The position numbers were made by a program, and so were the translations under genes. Shown in pieces: positions 24,601-37,400 of a stretch of 64,000 nt of DNA (its first letter is position 1; each line of letters opens with the position of its first letter). The notes below the pieces were generated by a model that saw nothing but the letters and a program-made list of their open reading frames with translations, was not told the origin of the DNA and made no database searches. The stretch comes from Apostichopus japonicus. Lineage: Eukaryota > Echinodermata > Holothuroidea > Aspidochirotida > Stichopodidae. Location of the stretch: assembly GCF_037975245.1 (NCBI RefSeq), contig NC_092563.1, positions 11,561,001 through 11,625,000 on the forward strand. The letters are read 5' to 3'.

Positions 24601-27600
24601 TGTTGGCATGCACTACCTGTTCATGATTGTCTTAGAAATGGGCCTGAGGTAAGTATAGAATTAATGCATTGTGTCTAATTCATTACACTATTCATATTGT
24701 ATGAACACATTGGCACCACAGAAGATTTTGAAAGCCACTGGCTTTATTTAATTATAATTAAATTTATTAAATAACTAGTGTGCCAAGATTTGTCAAGTCT
24801 GCAGTATTAACACTTTTTCAGCCTACAGTACATTACATCATTCCAATCATTGAGTATTATTCACATTCAGACAAATGTGTTCGTTGAGGTATGCCTTAAG
24901 GTTTCTTTTAGGAACACCCCCCCTCCCCACCCTGATACTCTTTCAAAAGACAATGATGGTTTATAATCAATCATTATAATTTGTTCTTGCCACAGAGGTT
25001 CTCCATTGGCATTGGTCACTACAATGTATTCACTGGTCTTTCTTCTGATTGCCTATATCTATTTCAAAGGAATATACAAAACCACATGGTCAGGTAAGGC
25101 ATACTTGCCACTCATCTACTGCCCTTCTTCATCTCTACTTCTCTTTTGGTAGTTGCATTAAATTCTATCATTAATTTTACAAGGTCCAGAACATTCCTTC
25201 TTTCACATTTATGGTGAGCCAAAGTCTTGCTGTCCTTCTGTATTTAACAATTTGTGACCTTGTTACTATGGTGATAGTAGTAAGGACATAGCAATATGAA
25301 AAAAATGCCTCATTATATATATTCAGACTGAATAGTGTGACTGTTGCAAACCAGCTATAACATCATACTTCTAAGATAAGTTTCCTATTGGTAGTTGTAA
25401 AGATAAGAAGATGTAAGTGATATATCACACAAACAGGTACTTATATGATAGTGATCATATGACAGTGCTTATTATGGCCTGATTATCTCTTGAGTTTAAC
25501 ATTCTGGCCTCATTTATGTTCATTGCCAGAAACTTCATGATTTAATATCTAACATTTTGTTTACATTTAAAATTAAGGTTGGTCTAGGAAGTGTCTTGAA
25601 GGCTGGGGAAAATTTTACAAGCTCGGTGTTGCAGGTTCGCTTATGGTCAGTTTTGAATGGTGGAGTTTTGAGATTGGATTATTTCTGGCTGGTAAGTTGG
25701 GTGAACTTTATCGCAAGTAGTTAATTGGCAGTACATCAGATGTCATACTCAATTATAATATTTGTTAATAGAGTTTGAGTTTTAAGGTGCTCAGTATTTG
25801 TATGATATAATATATATATATATATATATAAAGTATATATATATATATATATATATATGTTGATACTAGTTGAGACTAGTGGAACACTAGTAGTTGTAAC
25901 TCGGAGTTTCGCACGTTATAGCGATCGTCAGACAACTGGTAGCTTCAAGTTATGCTCCATGAATACATAGGATCCTCGTCGGGATTACCGGGGATTATAC
26001 GGTTGTTGGTGTGTTGTTCTGCCGGTGTATTCTCTCGAGGAGGATGACGAGCACCACCCAGCACATACGGAGAATTTCAGGTTCAAAAGCAAGAAGTGCC
26101 CACCGCAGATCGAAGAACTGAAGCTGTTCGAGGACGACTTGCTCCGTATGATCGAGAACGTGAAGTTCAAAAAAGTCATCAACCAATTCCAAGACAAACT
26201 CAGAAAAGACGTCTGCAGGATCAAGAAATCTACCAAACTGCTCATCCCTGCCGAGAAAACCAGAAACCTGTACGAGATAGACACCCAACTACACGATAAA
26301 CTCCTCAGGCAACACATCACAAAGAATTACCAGACGACCTCCAGTGCACCTGTCAACAGAATCACCGCCGAAGCCAGAACCATCGCCGAGAAACTAGGGA
26401 TCGACAACCGCATGGAATCAATGGCCACCAAGCAAGCCTTCATCACCCTGAAAGACCACAAGGACAACTTTGAGAACAACCTACCATGCAGGCTCATCAA
26501 CCCGGCAAAGAGCGAAACAGGTCTCATAAGCAAGGCCATCCTAGACAGAATAAACAACGCCATAAGAATCGCCACGAAAGTTAACCAATGGAGGAACACG
26601 TCATCCGTCATCGAATGGTTCAAGAACATACAAGACAAAGAGAAATACACCTTCATCAGCTTCGACATCGTTGAATTCTACCCCTCCATAAAAAGAAGCC
26701 TACTGGAAAAAGCCTTAACTATGGCTAAGGAACACACCCACATCTCCAACCAAGACGTACAGATCATAATGCACTCCAGGAAGTCACTCCTATTTGACAA
26801 CGGCACACCTTGGATGAAGAAAGGACACAACGACCTCTTTGATGTCACCATGGGCAGCTACGGTGGGGCCTAGGTATGCAAGCTCGTAGGACTCTTCATC
26901 CTAAACACACTAGCAAGAGAATATGGGAAGGAATACATCGGGCTATACAGGGACGACGGTCTAGCAGCCTTCAAAAACACCAACGGAAGTAAAGCAGACC
27001 GGATAAGAAAACACCTGATCAGCTTATTCAAAGAACTGGGGCTCAACATCACCATCGACTGCAACCTGAAGATCACCAACTTCCTCGACGTAACATTCAA
27101 CCTCAACACCGGAAAACACTACCCTTACAGGAAGCCCAACGACTACCCAGTGTACACCCACAGGAAATCCAACCACCCACCCAACATCATCAGGTCCCTA
27201 CCAGCCTCAATCAGCAGACGTATCTCCGCCATCTCCCACGACGAGGAGATCTTTAAGAAAGCCGCACCAGCCTACGAGGAAGCACCCAAGTCAAGTAATT
27301 ACACCGAGGGTCTCTCATACATCGCCCACCAACCAACCAAGAACAACTGAAACAGAAGTCGCAACATCATCTGGTTCAACCCACCTTTTAGCAGCAACGT
27401 AGCCACGAACATAGGAGGCACATTCCTGAAACTCATCAACAAACACTTCCCGAAGACATCGAAACTGCACAAGATATTCAACAGAAACACTGTGAAAGTC
27501 AGTTACAGTTGCATGCCCAACATCGCCAGCATCATCAAAGGACACAACAAACGTATATCTGCCACCCTCACATCGAAAGAAAAGGAAGCCTACAACTGCC

Positions 27601-28409
27601 GAAAAAAGGACACATGCCCACTAAATGGAAACTGCCAGGCATCTAACATCATATACAAGGCCGAAGTGAAAACCACCGACAACTGCAAGACATACATAGG
27701 CCTAACGGAACCCCCTTTCAAGCTCAGATACAGTAACCACAAGATGTCGCTCAACCACGAAAAACACCAAAACGCAACGGAACTCTCGAAGCACATCTGG
27801 CAGCTGAAACAGAACAACCAGCCATTCACTATCAATTGGTCGATCGCCAGCAGAGCCAAAGCCTACAGTAACGAGTCGAAGCGGTGCAACCTCTGTCTCA
27901 CTGAAAAACTCATCATTATCAACGCAGACAAACGGACCCTCCTGAACAAACGCCCAGAGCTCATATCGAAGTGTCGCCACGAAAACAAGTTCTACATAAA
28001 CAACTCCAGTCCAACCACCAAACACCGTCAAGGGAACCACACACAACTAAGGAGCGAGCACCGAAGGAAGGCAAAAAGCCCCAACAACAGAACGGACGCA
28101 AAAGAGAATACACCAACAGCCGAACACCGAAGAAAGTCTTACAAACCCACCAACAGAACGGACGCAAAAGAGAATACACTGGCAGAACAATACACCAACA
28201 ACCGTATAATCCCCGGTAATCCCGACGAGGATCCTATATATTCATAGAGCATAACTTGAAGCTACCAGTTGTCTGACGATCGCTATAACGCACGAAACTC
28301 CGAGTTACAACTACTAGTGTTCCACTAGTCTCAACTAGTATCAACATATATTCCGCTCTGTCCACTGGACATAGAGCACTCTGCGCCAAGATAGACGCCA
28401 ACCAACCAA

Positions 28410-28451
<42 letters not shown>

Positions 28452-31400
28452 ATAATTTTCCAAACATGTAAGTTTGAACAGCAGACTCTTCACTGTTCAT
28501 ACATCACACTGTCCAGCTCTAATGCGAAGAATGTTGGCACGTAGGCTTCTCTAACGTTTACAATCGGACAGTTCTGTGAAGCCTAAGCTTCTCGGTACTA
28601 CATTCTGCTCTGACATCGATTCCGGCAAGTTTCATCTTTCGATGATCCAAATACTTTTCAAGCTTCCTTTTACTGTAAAGTTGATCCATCGGTTGTATGT
28701 GTACGTAATATATACAGTAAAAGGAAATCACCTGTGCTTGTACACCCGAAAGTGTAGTTGCTGCGGTAATGGGAGTGCTAACTTCAAGTTGTTGTTTTGC
28801 CTATTTGCCTGTGCTACGTCATTCACCAAATTGATGAGGTCGAACAAACAGTGCTTTGGTGAGAAACTGGTGAATTTGAGAACCACATTTCTACAAGAAG
28901 AAATTGTCAAATGGGGTCCGTTTTCACATGGTTAGAAAGAGAAAAATTGGAACTATGAGGAAGACGTATCCAAATCTTCCACCAGACAATTCCTTTATAA
29001 GCTTGGACTGGTTGGTGCTTCCCACACAATTGGATGTTCTACAGTCTATTCATTATGCCAGCGTCACACTGTCCTGAACTTGACACCAGATGGACACACG
29101 ATAAAGAAAATGTTCAAATTCGGCTCTGATCGTAAAAACATCAGGCCATTCGTGACAGCATCTTAAGCCATCGTATGACTGCCGCTGTAGTTTTTCAGAC
29201 TCTGGTAGCAACTTCGTGAGCGGTTGCAAAATCTTTGGCATGCCAAAAACATGCCGGAAGACCTTGCGAAGGTTCATTTTCGTGTTGAATTCGTGTGTCC
29301 ATTTTGCCCTTCGTAAGGCCATGGTGAGGGCATCTTATCAAATTGTGTAATCTTCGTTTTTTCTTTGTGTGATCATCGGTGCCATCGGGCATTTTCGCCT
29401 CACGAAGACAATACGAGGGAAACAAGAAGCTGCTCGATTGTCTTATGAAGGCAACACGACTATGTGAGCTCTCACAATGCCGTCGTGAAACCATCGTATT
29501 ATAGTACGATGACATCGAGATGGGACCAGTGTCGGTGAAGACAGCCGAATTTGAGAACCTCAAGTGTCCTTAATTATATTTAATGCCCATATTAATTCTA
29601 TTTTATAATGCCCGTATTAATTATAAAATAGAATTAATATAGGCATATGAAGCTGCATGATGATTGGCTGAGAATTAATGCCAGTATTAAAAGAATTAAT
29701 ACCGGTTAAAATTTTAATTCCTATGGACATATCAATAATTATTTCCCGTACGGCCTACCATAATCGTGTGGCCTTCTTGTGGTGAACTACATAATCGAAA
29801 TGCACATCTTTGTGTTGCCTTCTTGTGTGGTTCAGGTGCCATCGTGTGACCATCTGTAGGCATCGTACTTGCTTCGACTGTTGATTGGCTGTTGACCTAG
29901 TTTGGGGCCATCTTCGTGCGAAATTTAAAATTCCATATTCATATGGCCATCTGGTTTCAATTTCGGAACAGAGTGACGCTTGCATAAGTCATACTTTATT
30001 ATTAGCATCTTACACTTTACATCTGCACCAAGGAGCTGCAAATATTCAAGTCTGTGTATAAATGTCTTCAAAAGGTTTTAGCTGGAATCATAGTTTATGC
30101 TTTTAAAGATTGGTGCAAATATCTTGATAAACTTTTGATAGTTTAAACAGTTTTAATAGTTACACTTGCAACAAAGTTGCATATCTCATTGCTAGCAAAA
30201 ACTGATTTCAAATGAACAGTTCTTTAATAGACTTTAAACCATGTGTCCTTTGATCTTGGTTCCCATGGAACCAAAACACAAGAAACAAGGGTTCACCATA
30301 GGGTACCTTCCCACCAAGTTTGAAGAGAATCAGGCTACCGTTAAGGAGGAGTTTTTGACATAAATGTGCCAAGAATATACATTTGATCTTTAACCACATG
30401 CCCTTTGTTCTCAGTTCCCATGGCAACCACATTTTGATAGTATGTGACATTTTCCTGATACCTGTGTAGGTTCCATGTCAATTCAATGTTTCCCCTTGGA
30501 ACTATAGCACGCCGTTTAGGACACACACACATTTTGACCCCACCATGGGTGACTTCGAGAGAAGCTACTCTGGAATTCAACCATTACCATCACAACTGCT
30601 GCAATGGCAATTGACATAGCTGTATGTGGCCCAACTGGCGAAGGAACTACAGTATCTCATTCTGCCTATGGTAGCGATGAGATAATAAAGTGCCAGCACA
30701 TGGTTATAAGTAACAACGAAAGATGACATTTGGTGATCAATGTAAAGCCATCAAAAGTTATCAGAGAGTTTTAAATCATCAAATCCTCTTGTTTTTATCT
30801 ATGCAGGTCTTATAGGGGAAACTGCCATTGGTGTCCAGTCTGTACTGTTACATTTAATCTCTGCTGCATACATGGTAAGTCATCATATCCATACACTTGT
30901 GTCAGCATGAAAAAGTATAAATACTAAATATAAGGTTTTAGCAACTCAAGTTAGTGACATGATAAGCTTCTATGAACTTTATGAGTTATGTGGTTCCACA
31001 TTTGCGATAGCATAAAGGCTACCGCTAAAGTGGTAGCTTTCAAGGGCAATTTCAGGTCAACAGAAATCAAAGTCTTTATACCCATAGAAAACATGATAAC
31101 TTGGATAAACCTTAAAGGGTGTGAAGACTCGCCAACAAAGAAACGTTTCATGCCGTTAATCTGACCTAGTTTCGAATGAGGTGTAACAGGAGTGTTAGAC
31201 ACCACCATCGATCCAAGAAAATACACACACAGCTTGCTGCAGTTGGTAATTAGACACTAGTGTAGATTCAATACATACAGCTACAGTCAATACCACACAG
31301 TGTACATAGCAGTGATGGACATCTCAGATCTAGATAAAAGATAACAAGGTATCACGTTTCATTACTGTCTGCATTGTGTAGCGACAAGAAGAAAACGTCA

Positions 31401-34400
31401 TTTGCAAGCAATGGAAAGTTAACTTTTTCAGAGTGCGGCACGCCGTTTGGGGCGAGTCTTCAATGCCTCTAAGGTAGCATACACTCATTAAAAGCCCCAT
31501 TGACCTACACACTAAATCACAAAAGTATTGTGGTCTCTAAGTCTAGATAGAAGTTCTCACTAGCTAAACGCTACCCAACACTAGATAGCTGACAAGTTGG
31601 CCTTTCATGGCACCATCAATTTTCTGTATCATGACCATGCAGATTTTTTTCGCTATCAGAGCCTGAACTTTTTGTCACTTGTAAACAAACCTCTTCACTC
31701 AGTAGTAAACAATTTTTGTACACTGCTCCTGGGAGACCTAAAGGGGCCTAAAATTGCCTCAATTGACCCAATGCTTGCACCACATATGTACTCTCATTCA
31801 TGCTCTTAAACATGCAAACCACAGAAATACAGATCCTGATTAATAACATATCAAAAAAGATGTTCTCCTACTGTATTTTGGCAATTTTCCCGAAAAAAAA
31901 TTGAAGTCCAACTTCAAACACTTATGTGCAGTGCTGCATTAAATGTTATCACATAAAAATGGTTAGGAATCACAACATTGTTTTCTTTCTGTCCCCCTTT
32001 GAGGTGTGAGTGCTTATGTCTGCCTGTGTGTTTGGTGTGTGGCAGGCAGAATTGAATGTTGCATAAAGACTTTTATCCTACTGGTTAATATGCCTCTTGG
32101 GAATGTCTTGATTTTTGACTATATTATCCTTTTATGAATTCTTTCTTAATAAGTTTAATGGTCTTGATATTGTGTGAAACAACATTTAAAGGAACAGCAT
32201 TTTGGGTACAAGGCAAGGTATAGTGCAATATAGGTTTCAAAATAAGCGAGAAGAGAATCTAGTTTTTGCAGTCCTGTATGACAAGAAATATGATGTGAAA
32301 ATAAAATAGAAGTATGATTCCATTGATTGCCTTGATTTGATGCAAGCTTCTCAAAGTCAGGAAACTTGCCATTATTTGTAGATTTGAATGTTATCCATTG
32401 TTAACTGTGATTTAACATGAGCATCAGCAATAGTAGTAGGCTGTTTAGAACATTTAACATTAATTGCAAAAGGACACAATTTTAGTAAAATTCAAGGTTA
32501 ATGTACTACAAACTTTGTGACAAGTGATATAGTGATGATATACTTGGATTGATGCTGATATAGAATCACAATCCATGTTCTTCCTTGTACATTTGTCATT
32601 ACATAAACATCCTCATATGGATGGGTACAATGAACACAGAACTATCCTGAATATTTGAGCTATTTGAAATAGTGATTACTAAGTGTATTTTCCCTATTCA
32701 TTCACTTTCAGATTCCACTTGGTGTCAGCATTTCCGCTAGCATCCGGGTTGGTAACAGTTTAGGTGCTAATCAACCAAACAAAGCTATTCTTGTCTCATT
32801 TTCTGCTTTGCTTGTATGTTGTAAGTAATGTTGTGTAAAAACACGAAATCTTTTACTACTTAGACTTTATGCAATAATCCAAAGGATGAATAATAAAAGG
32901 GTTTAGTGCTAGGATACTGTTTTAATGTGATATTCAGTCTGGATGGAAAATGTTGAATGCAAGGTGCACTGCTTTGTTGCTAGATTTTTGTGTTTATTAA
33001 ATAGGTATGATATCTTGATTATTCCTATTTGCTTAAAATGAGTTTGGTTTATGAATGGTAACCCATCAATTGCATTATAAATGTATGTATTTGTATGTAT
33101 GTATTTTAGATCCTCCTGCAAGCAGGAACTTGCAAAGGAGCCATCATTGGCTTATCAAAGTAGCAAGCTGACCCAAGTCAGTCTCTTATTGTAATGCTGG
33201 TTGGCCATAGCTTGATACTTGGATAATGTATCCATAGAGAGGAACAGACAGGTACTCATACATGAGCGAGATTAGAAGTAGTTAAAACAAGGTATAAGTG
33301 TCTTCCGGACACTTAATTGCAGGGTTATATTTGAACCATTTAGTGTGTAGATTGACTTGCGCTGGTTTATCCCTCAGACAGACTTCACATCCATGGAAAA
33401 TCAGTGATGTTTCCTCAATTGGTTTGACACAAGAATTTCTAATTTTGTCTTAGGAAAGTACAAATTTCTGTTATGCAATTAATTTGACTAGTAGTGATAT
33501 TTATATTCTCTTTTAATGCTAGGGATTTTTGCTGTTGTGGAAGCTATTGTTTTCTCCACCCTCAAGAACAAGTTGGGGTACATTTTCACTGATGACCAGT
33601 AAGTATTTTTAACTTTGATATTTTAGTGGTTTTATGCACGCATTGTAAATACAGAAAGTGGTCCTCACTGATTTAGTTAATATTAAATAGTAACATGATT
33701 TTCTATAGTAAACTTGACTGAACCAGGTGTGAAAGAAAATAGATGTGTGTCTGTGAGATCATAGATGAAAATTAATGTGATAAAAATCATCAAAACATTA
33801 ATCAGGAATGGGATTGAGCAAAGTTTGATTGATCTCGTTGATTATCATCAGATATAAAATCATGAAGGTAAGTGTGTGTATATGTTATAAACATTGAAAG
33901 AAGCCTTTTGCTTCTTGTGGAAGTGAAAGGTCATTTGTTGGCACCAGAGATAAAATATTTATTGCATATATTGGTAAACATGGTACATCCAGAATGAAAG
34001 CTTGAACCAACCTCATGGATATGCTGATGCTCCACATTGAGAAGAAGTGTGTTGTTTTTGGTGTAGGTCAAAGGTTATTTTTGTGGTCACCCAGAGGTGA
34101 AAATGTGAAAACTTGTTGAAACAGATTTTGTATGTACAGGTTTAATTTACCTAAAATTGTTGCCAATCATCAATTGCAATTATGGTACAAAAAAGTGCAT
34201 GAGAATAGGATCATGGGTGTCAAAGGTCAAATGAAGTTATTCTGAACCAAAAGGAGGAGGAGGATGATTAAAACCTGCAATTCATGCAGAGATTTGCTGC
34301 CACTCAATGGTCATTTGATATCAGTCAAGCAAAGAACAACCTGTGGATGCCTTTGAAGGTTTAGAAGGGAACATGAAGGTATTTGATTCCTTAAGTTGCA

Positions 34401-37400
34401 ACTAATTGCATTTGAAAATCATTAAAACCTCAATGCATATTTACATTGCTGGTTGACATGTACACTATGAATTGTTTTTAGATTTGTAAGCTTTATTGAT
34501 GTAGACAGTACACTTCAATCAATGTTAGTACTTTATGTATCAAACTTTCCATTAGTCCACATTTACACAGTGTTCAAATGTCTTCATTCTGAACAATAAA
34601 GCTGAAACATTAGTGGATAAAAATGAATTCCTGATTATGACTATATTGTACCTTATTATAATAGAATAAGTCTGTGGAATTGATGTTTGAAAGTATAAGT
34701 GTTGTCAAATTTGGTTGTAAGGATGGGTCAGGATGCTTGCACGAATGTGTCTTACATTAAATATTCCCATATGAAACATAGCAAGGAATAATAAAGCCAG
34801 TTGGCTTGGAGTTGTCACAAAAAGGTAGAATGTATCATTATAAGTGCAGCCTACACTTTCCAGTAAGCCTTTAGGTGGGACCTGTGCAGTTTTTGGCAGT
34901 CAGATTTCATCATGCAGCCAAGAGATACTGAAGTTACAAAAACTTTCTGTGCTTTTGTTTTTAATCTGATAAGCAGTTCTGTCATAGTGTATATGATGCA
35001 AAAGTGAACTATCCTACTTATTCTGTCATAAAGTTTAAGTTTCCTTCTATTTTCCAGAGATATTATTGACCAGGCCTCATCAGCCATTCAAGTGTTTGCT
35101 CTTCTTGTGTTCTTTGACAACACTGCAGTATGTATACCCTTGTTCAAGATTAACATTCAATGAATATAGATGAGATTATGTGAAAGAATGTGTCATTAAA
35201 GGAAGATGTTATAATCATTTTATATGATGATACATTTTAAAGATAATGCTATGGAATAACGTTTAATATTGAAACCTGTTTTTCAATCTCCTTTGCAATT
35301 TGGTTGGAAACATTACAGAAAAGACATTTTCTTTTATCATCTTTTACCAAGTTTGCTGTAAGTTTAGGTGGAATGTTCGTTAATGTGAACTAAGACAGAT
35401 TTGTTTTACTCTTTTGCCGTAGAGGGCAAATAACCCTGGGGTCAACTCTTGTGTGCTTGGGTGGGTGTGTGTGTGTGAGACTGATGTCCTAGCTTGAAAA
35501 GATGATATTTCAAGAATGGTAACTTTACATGATATCATAATTAGACATGTAGCATCCTGTCATCATAAAAGAACCATTTTACTTGTTCTAAAAGTATAAC
35601 TGGAAATCATTAAGCCTATTGGGTCTCTGGTTTCTTATTTAAATCCACACATGCAACAACTAAGTCAGGTAATTAACAATTTATAAGGTTATTACTCAGT
35701 GTTTTTGTCAATGGTGTGTAATTTGCCAAGCTTGCAAGTGAAATGATGTTGAAGAAACTTTGTCTACCTGGGATGGAGCTGGTTAAATGTTCTGCTGCTT
35801 TCAATGTTAGGTGTTTATCATCTTAATTAGTTATTATTGTTATACTGTATATGTTATGGGCATCCACAGAAATGAATTCAGAGGGAGGGAAGACACATTG
35901 GTTTGTAATAGCTGGTCAACTCAGAAGAAAAAAAACTGGTTGACCAGTTTACGATAACAGAATTAAACAGTTAACTGTCAAAGTTGAACTGTTTTGTCTG
36001 TTGTCTGGGCCTGTAAAGAGAATTTGGCATAGAATGGAGTGATGCAGCATTATAAATGGGCCCCCAATAGTGAGTCCAAATTCACCCAAGCCCAATCATG
36101 GTAGTTATATTTGGCTAATGCTAACATTCTAAACCTTTCCAATGTAAGCAAACATTTGTTCTATAATTACAGCAGTATACTGACACATGTAGGAAATATT
36201 TTGGATTGTGTTCACATTTTTCATTTTATCATAAGATAATTTATTCATAGCTCATACAGATAACTGACTTTACACAGGATCGATTCAGACGCTGAATAAC
36301 ATGATATAAAAATGATATATACATTTGATGAGATCTTTACAAAAATAAGAAATTGCATGTTTTAAGTGCTTTATGTGGTATAGGAAATGGGTGCATGAAA
36401 TTTAGACTTAAGTAAATATTCTTCTACTTAAAGCATAAATTTAAATCTAAATAAAAATTTGTTTAAGTTGAGAATTTCTTCTTCAACTTTTTTCTCAAAT
36501 ATATAATATTTTAGGTGAAAAATCAGAAAGTTGTAGGGGTGCCTTAGGCACAATTTGTACCCGAAATAAATATCCTGCTTTGACAAAATAAATTGTTGAT
36601 CAAGCACAGATTGTTCGACATCTAAAGTAAATGACTCGCCTGTATTACAACCCCAAAATGAATGATGGATAGTTTCTTCGTCATCCTCACAAAAGTTGCA
36701 CATGGAATTATGTTTAATATTCATTTGATGAAGCAAACAATTTGTGCGCCGAGTCCTATGAATAAAACGATACTGAACAAATTTAATCTTATTAATGACT
36801 GCAAAGGACTTAAAATACCATTCTCCATCGATTCTCATTAAATTGAAAGGAGGTTTTCCATTTGAGACAAGAGAGCGGCTTGGTAGAGACATTCTTTACC
36901 ACCATCTTATAAAAGGCACAGGACATAGTGAGAATAATGGATAACCTGTGATACAAAGTGTTATCTTCAAGGGGAATATAATGTAATGCTTCTGCTACAT
37001 GGTGGAGTGTACCATATTATTTTCTGGCTCTGTTCTTTTTCTGGGTATGGTTGCTGCCCTTGGTGTGTTTTTCAATTTCCTTTTTGTATCCAGCTTTTTG
37101 GAGGGCTGTGTTGTAGATGGGTGCTGCTTCTTTATAAATATCATGGTGTGATGAGAGGGTTGAGATTCTTCTGCCAATGGCTTGTGGCAAGCCGTTTGTG
37201 ATTGGTGGAGGGTGGTTTAGATTTGTCTGGACCGTAATTTTCAGACCAAGATCCTTGAAAAGTTTGACGAGCTTCTTCCTGGCAAGGTCAGCATCACTGC
37301 CTGAATAAGATGTTAAAGTGGCGTACCTATCGTCATTGTATAAACCTATGCTGTGTGTATTGAGCACTTTACTGCTATTACTGAACTTTTTATACTAGCT

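Larger units (their letters stand above)
25853..28410 (+). mobile_element. PLE-1: Penelope-like retroelement, 5'-truncated, with inverted terminal copies
   Basis: It lies in MATE intron 7, same strand. One reading frame runs from about 26035 to the stop at 28247 and is broken by TAG at 26871 and TGA at 27348. It encodes a reverse transcriptase with motif A FDIVEFYPSI and catalytic GLYRDDGLAAF. A Cys cluster (NCRKKDTCPLNGNC) and a GIY-YIG-type endonuclease segment (TYIGLTEPPFKLRYSNH) follow. These mark a canonical PLE with C-terminal endonuclease. The last ~182 bp (28169-28350) recur in inverse orientation at the 5' end (25853-26035), so the body starts directly after an inverted copy of its own tail. 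(TA)n tracts lie at both ends. A hammerhead fold lies in each inverted copy. The element is dead by point mutation; the TGA sits where a related copy has Arg. Confidence 0.93.

Noticed and set aside
26025-26034. ATG-like start of the PLE-1 frame as a real N-terminus
   Set aside because: It lies in the inverted copy of the element's 3' end, so these codons are antisense tail sequence.
27348-27350. In-frame TGA in PLE-1 as a possible selenocysteine codon, known from some PLEs
   Set aside because: The partner element has basic residues there, no SECIS-like hairpin was seen, and a TAG also breaks the frame. Decay is simpler.
25985-28500. Long minus-strand frames opposite PLE-1
   Set aside because: They mirror the coding strand's composition; motif order and conservation are only on the plus strand.
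28576-29563. Several 80-120 codon frames on both strands in MATE intron 7
   Set aside because: They overlap one another in opposite frames, have no known motif and fall in a degraded repeat region with CATCGT words.
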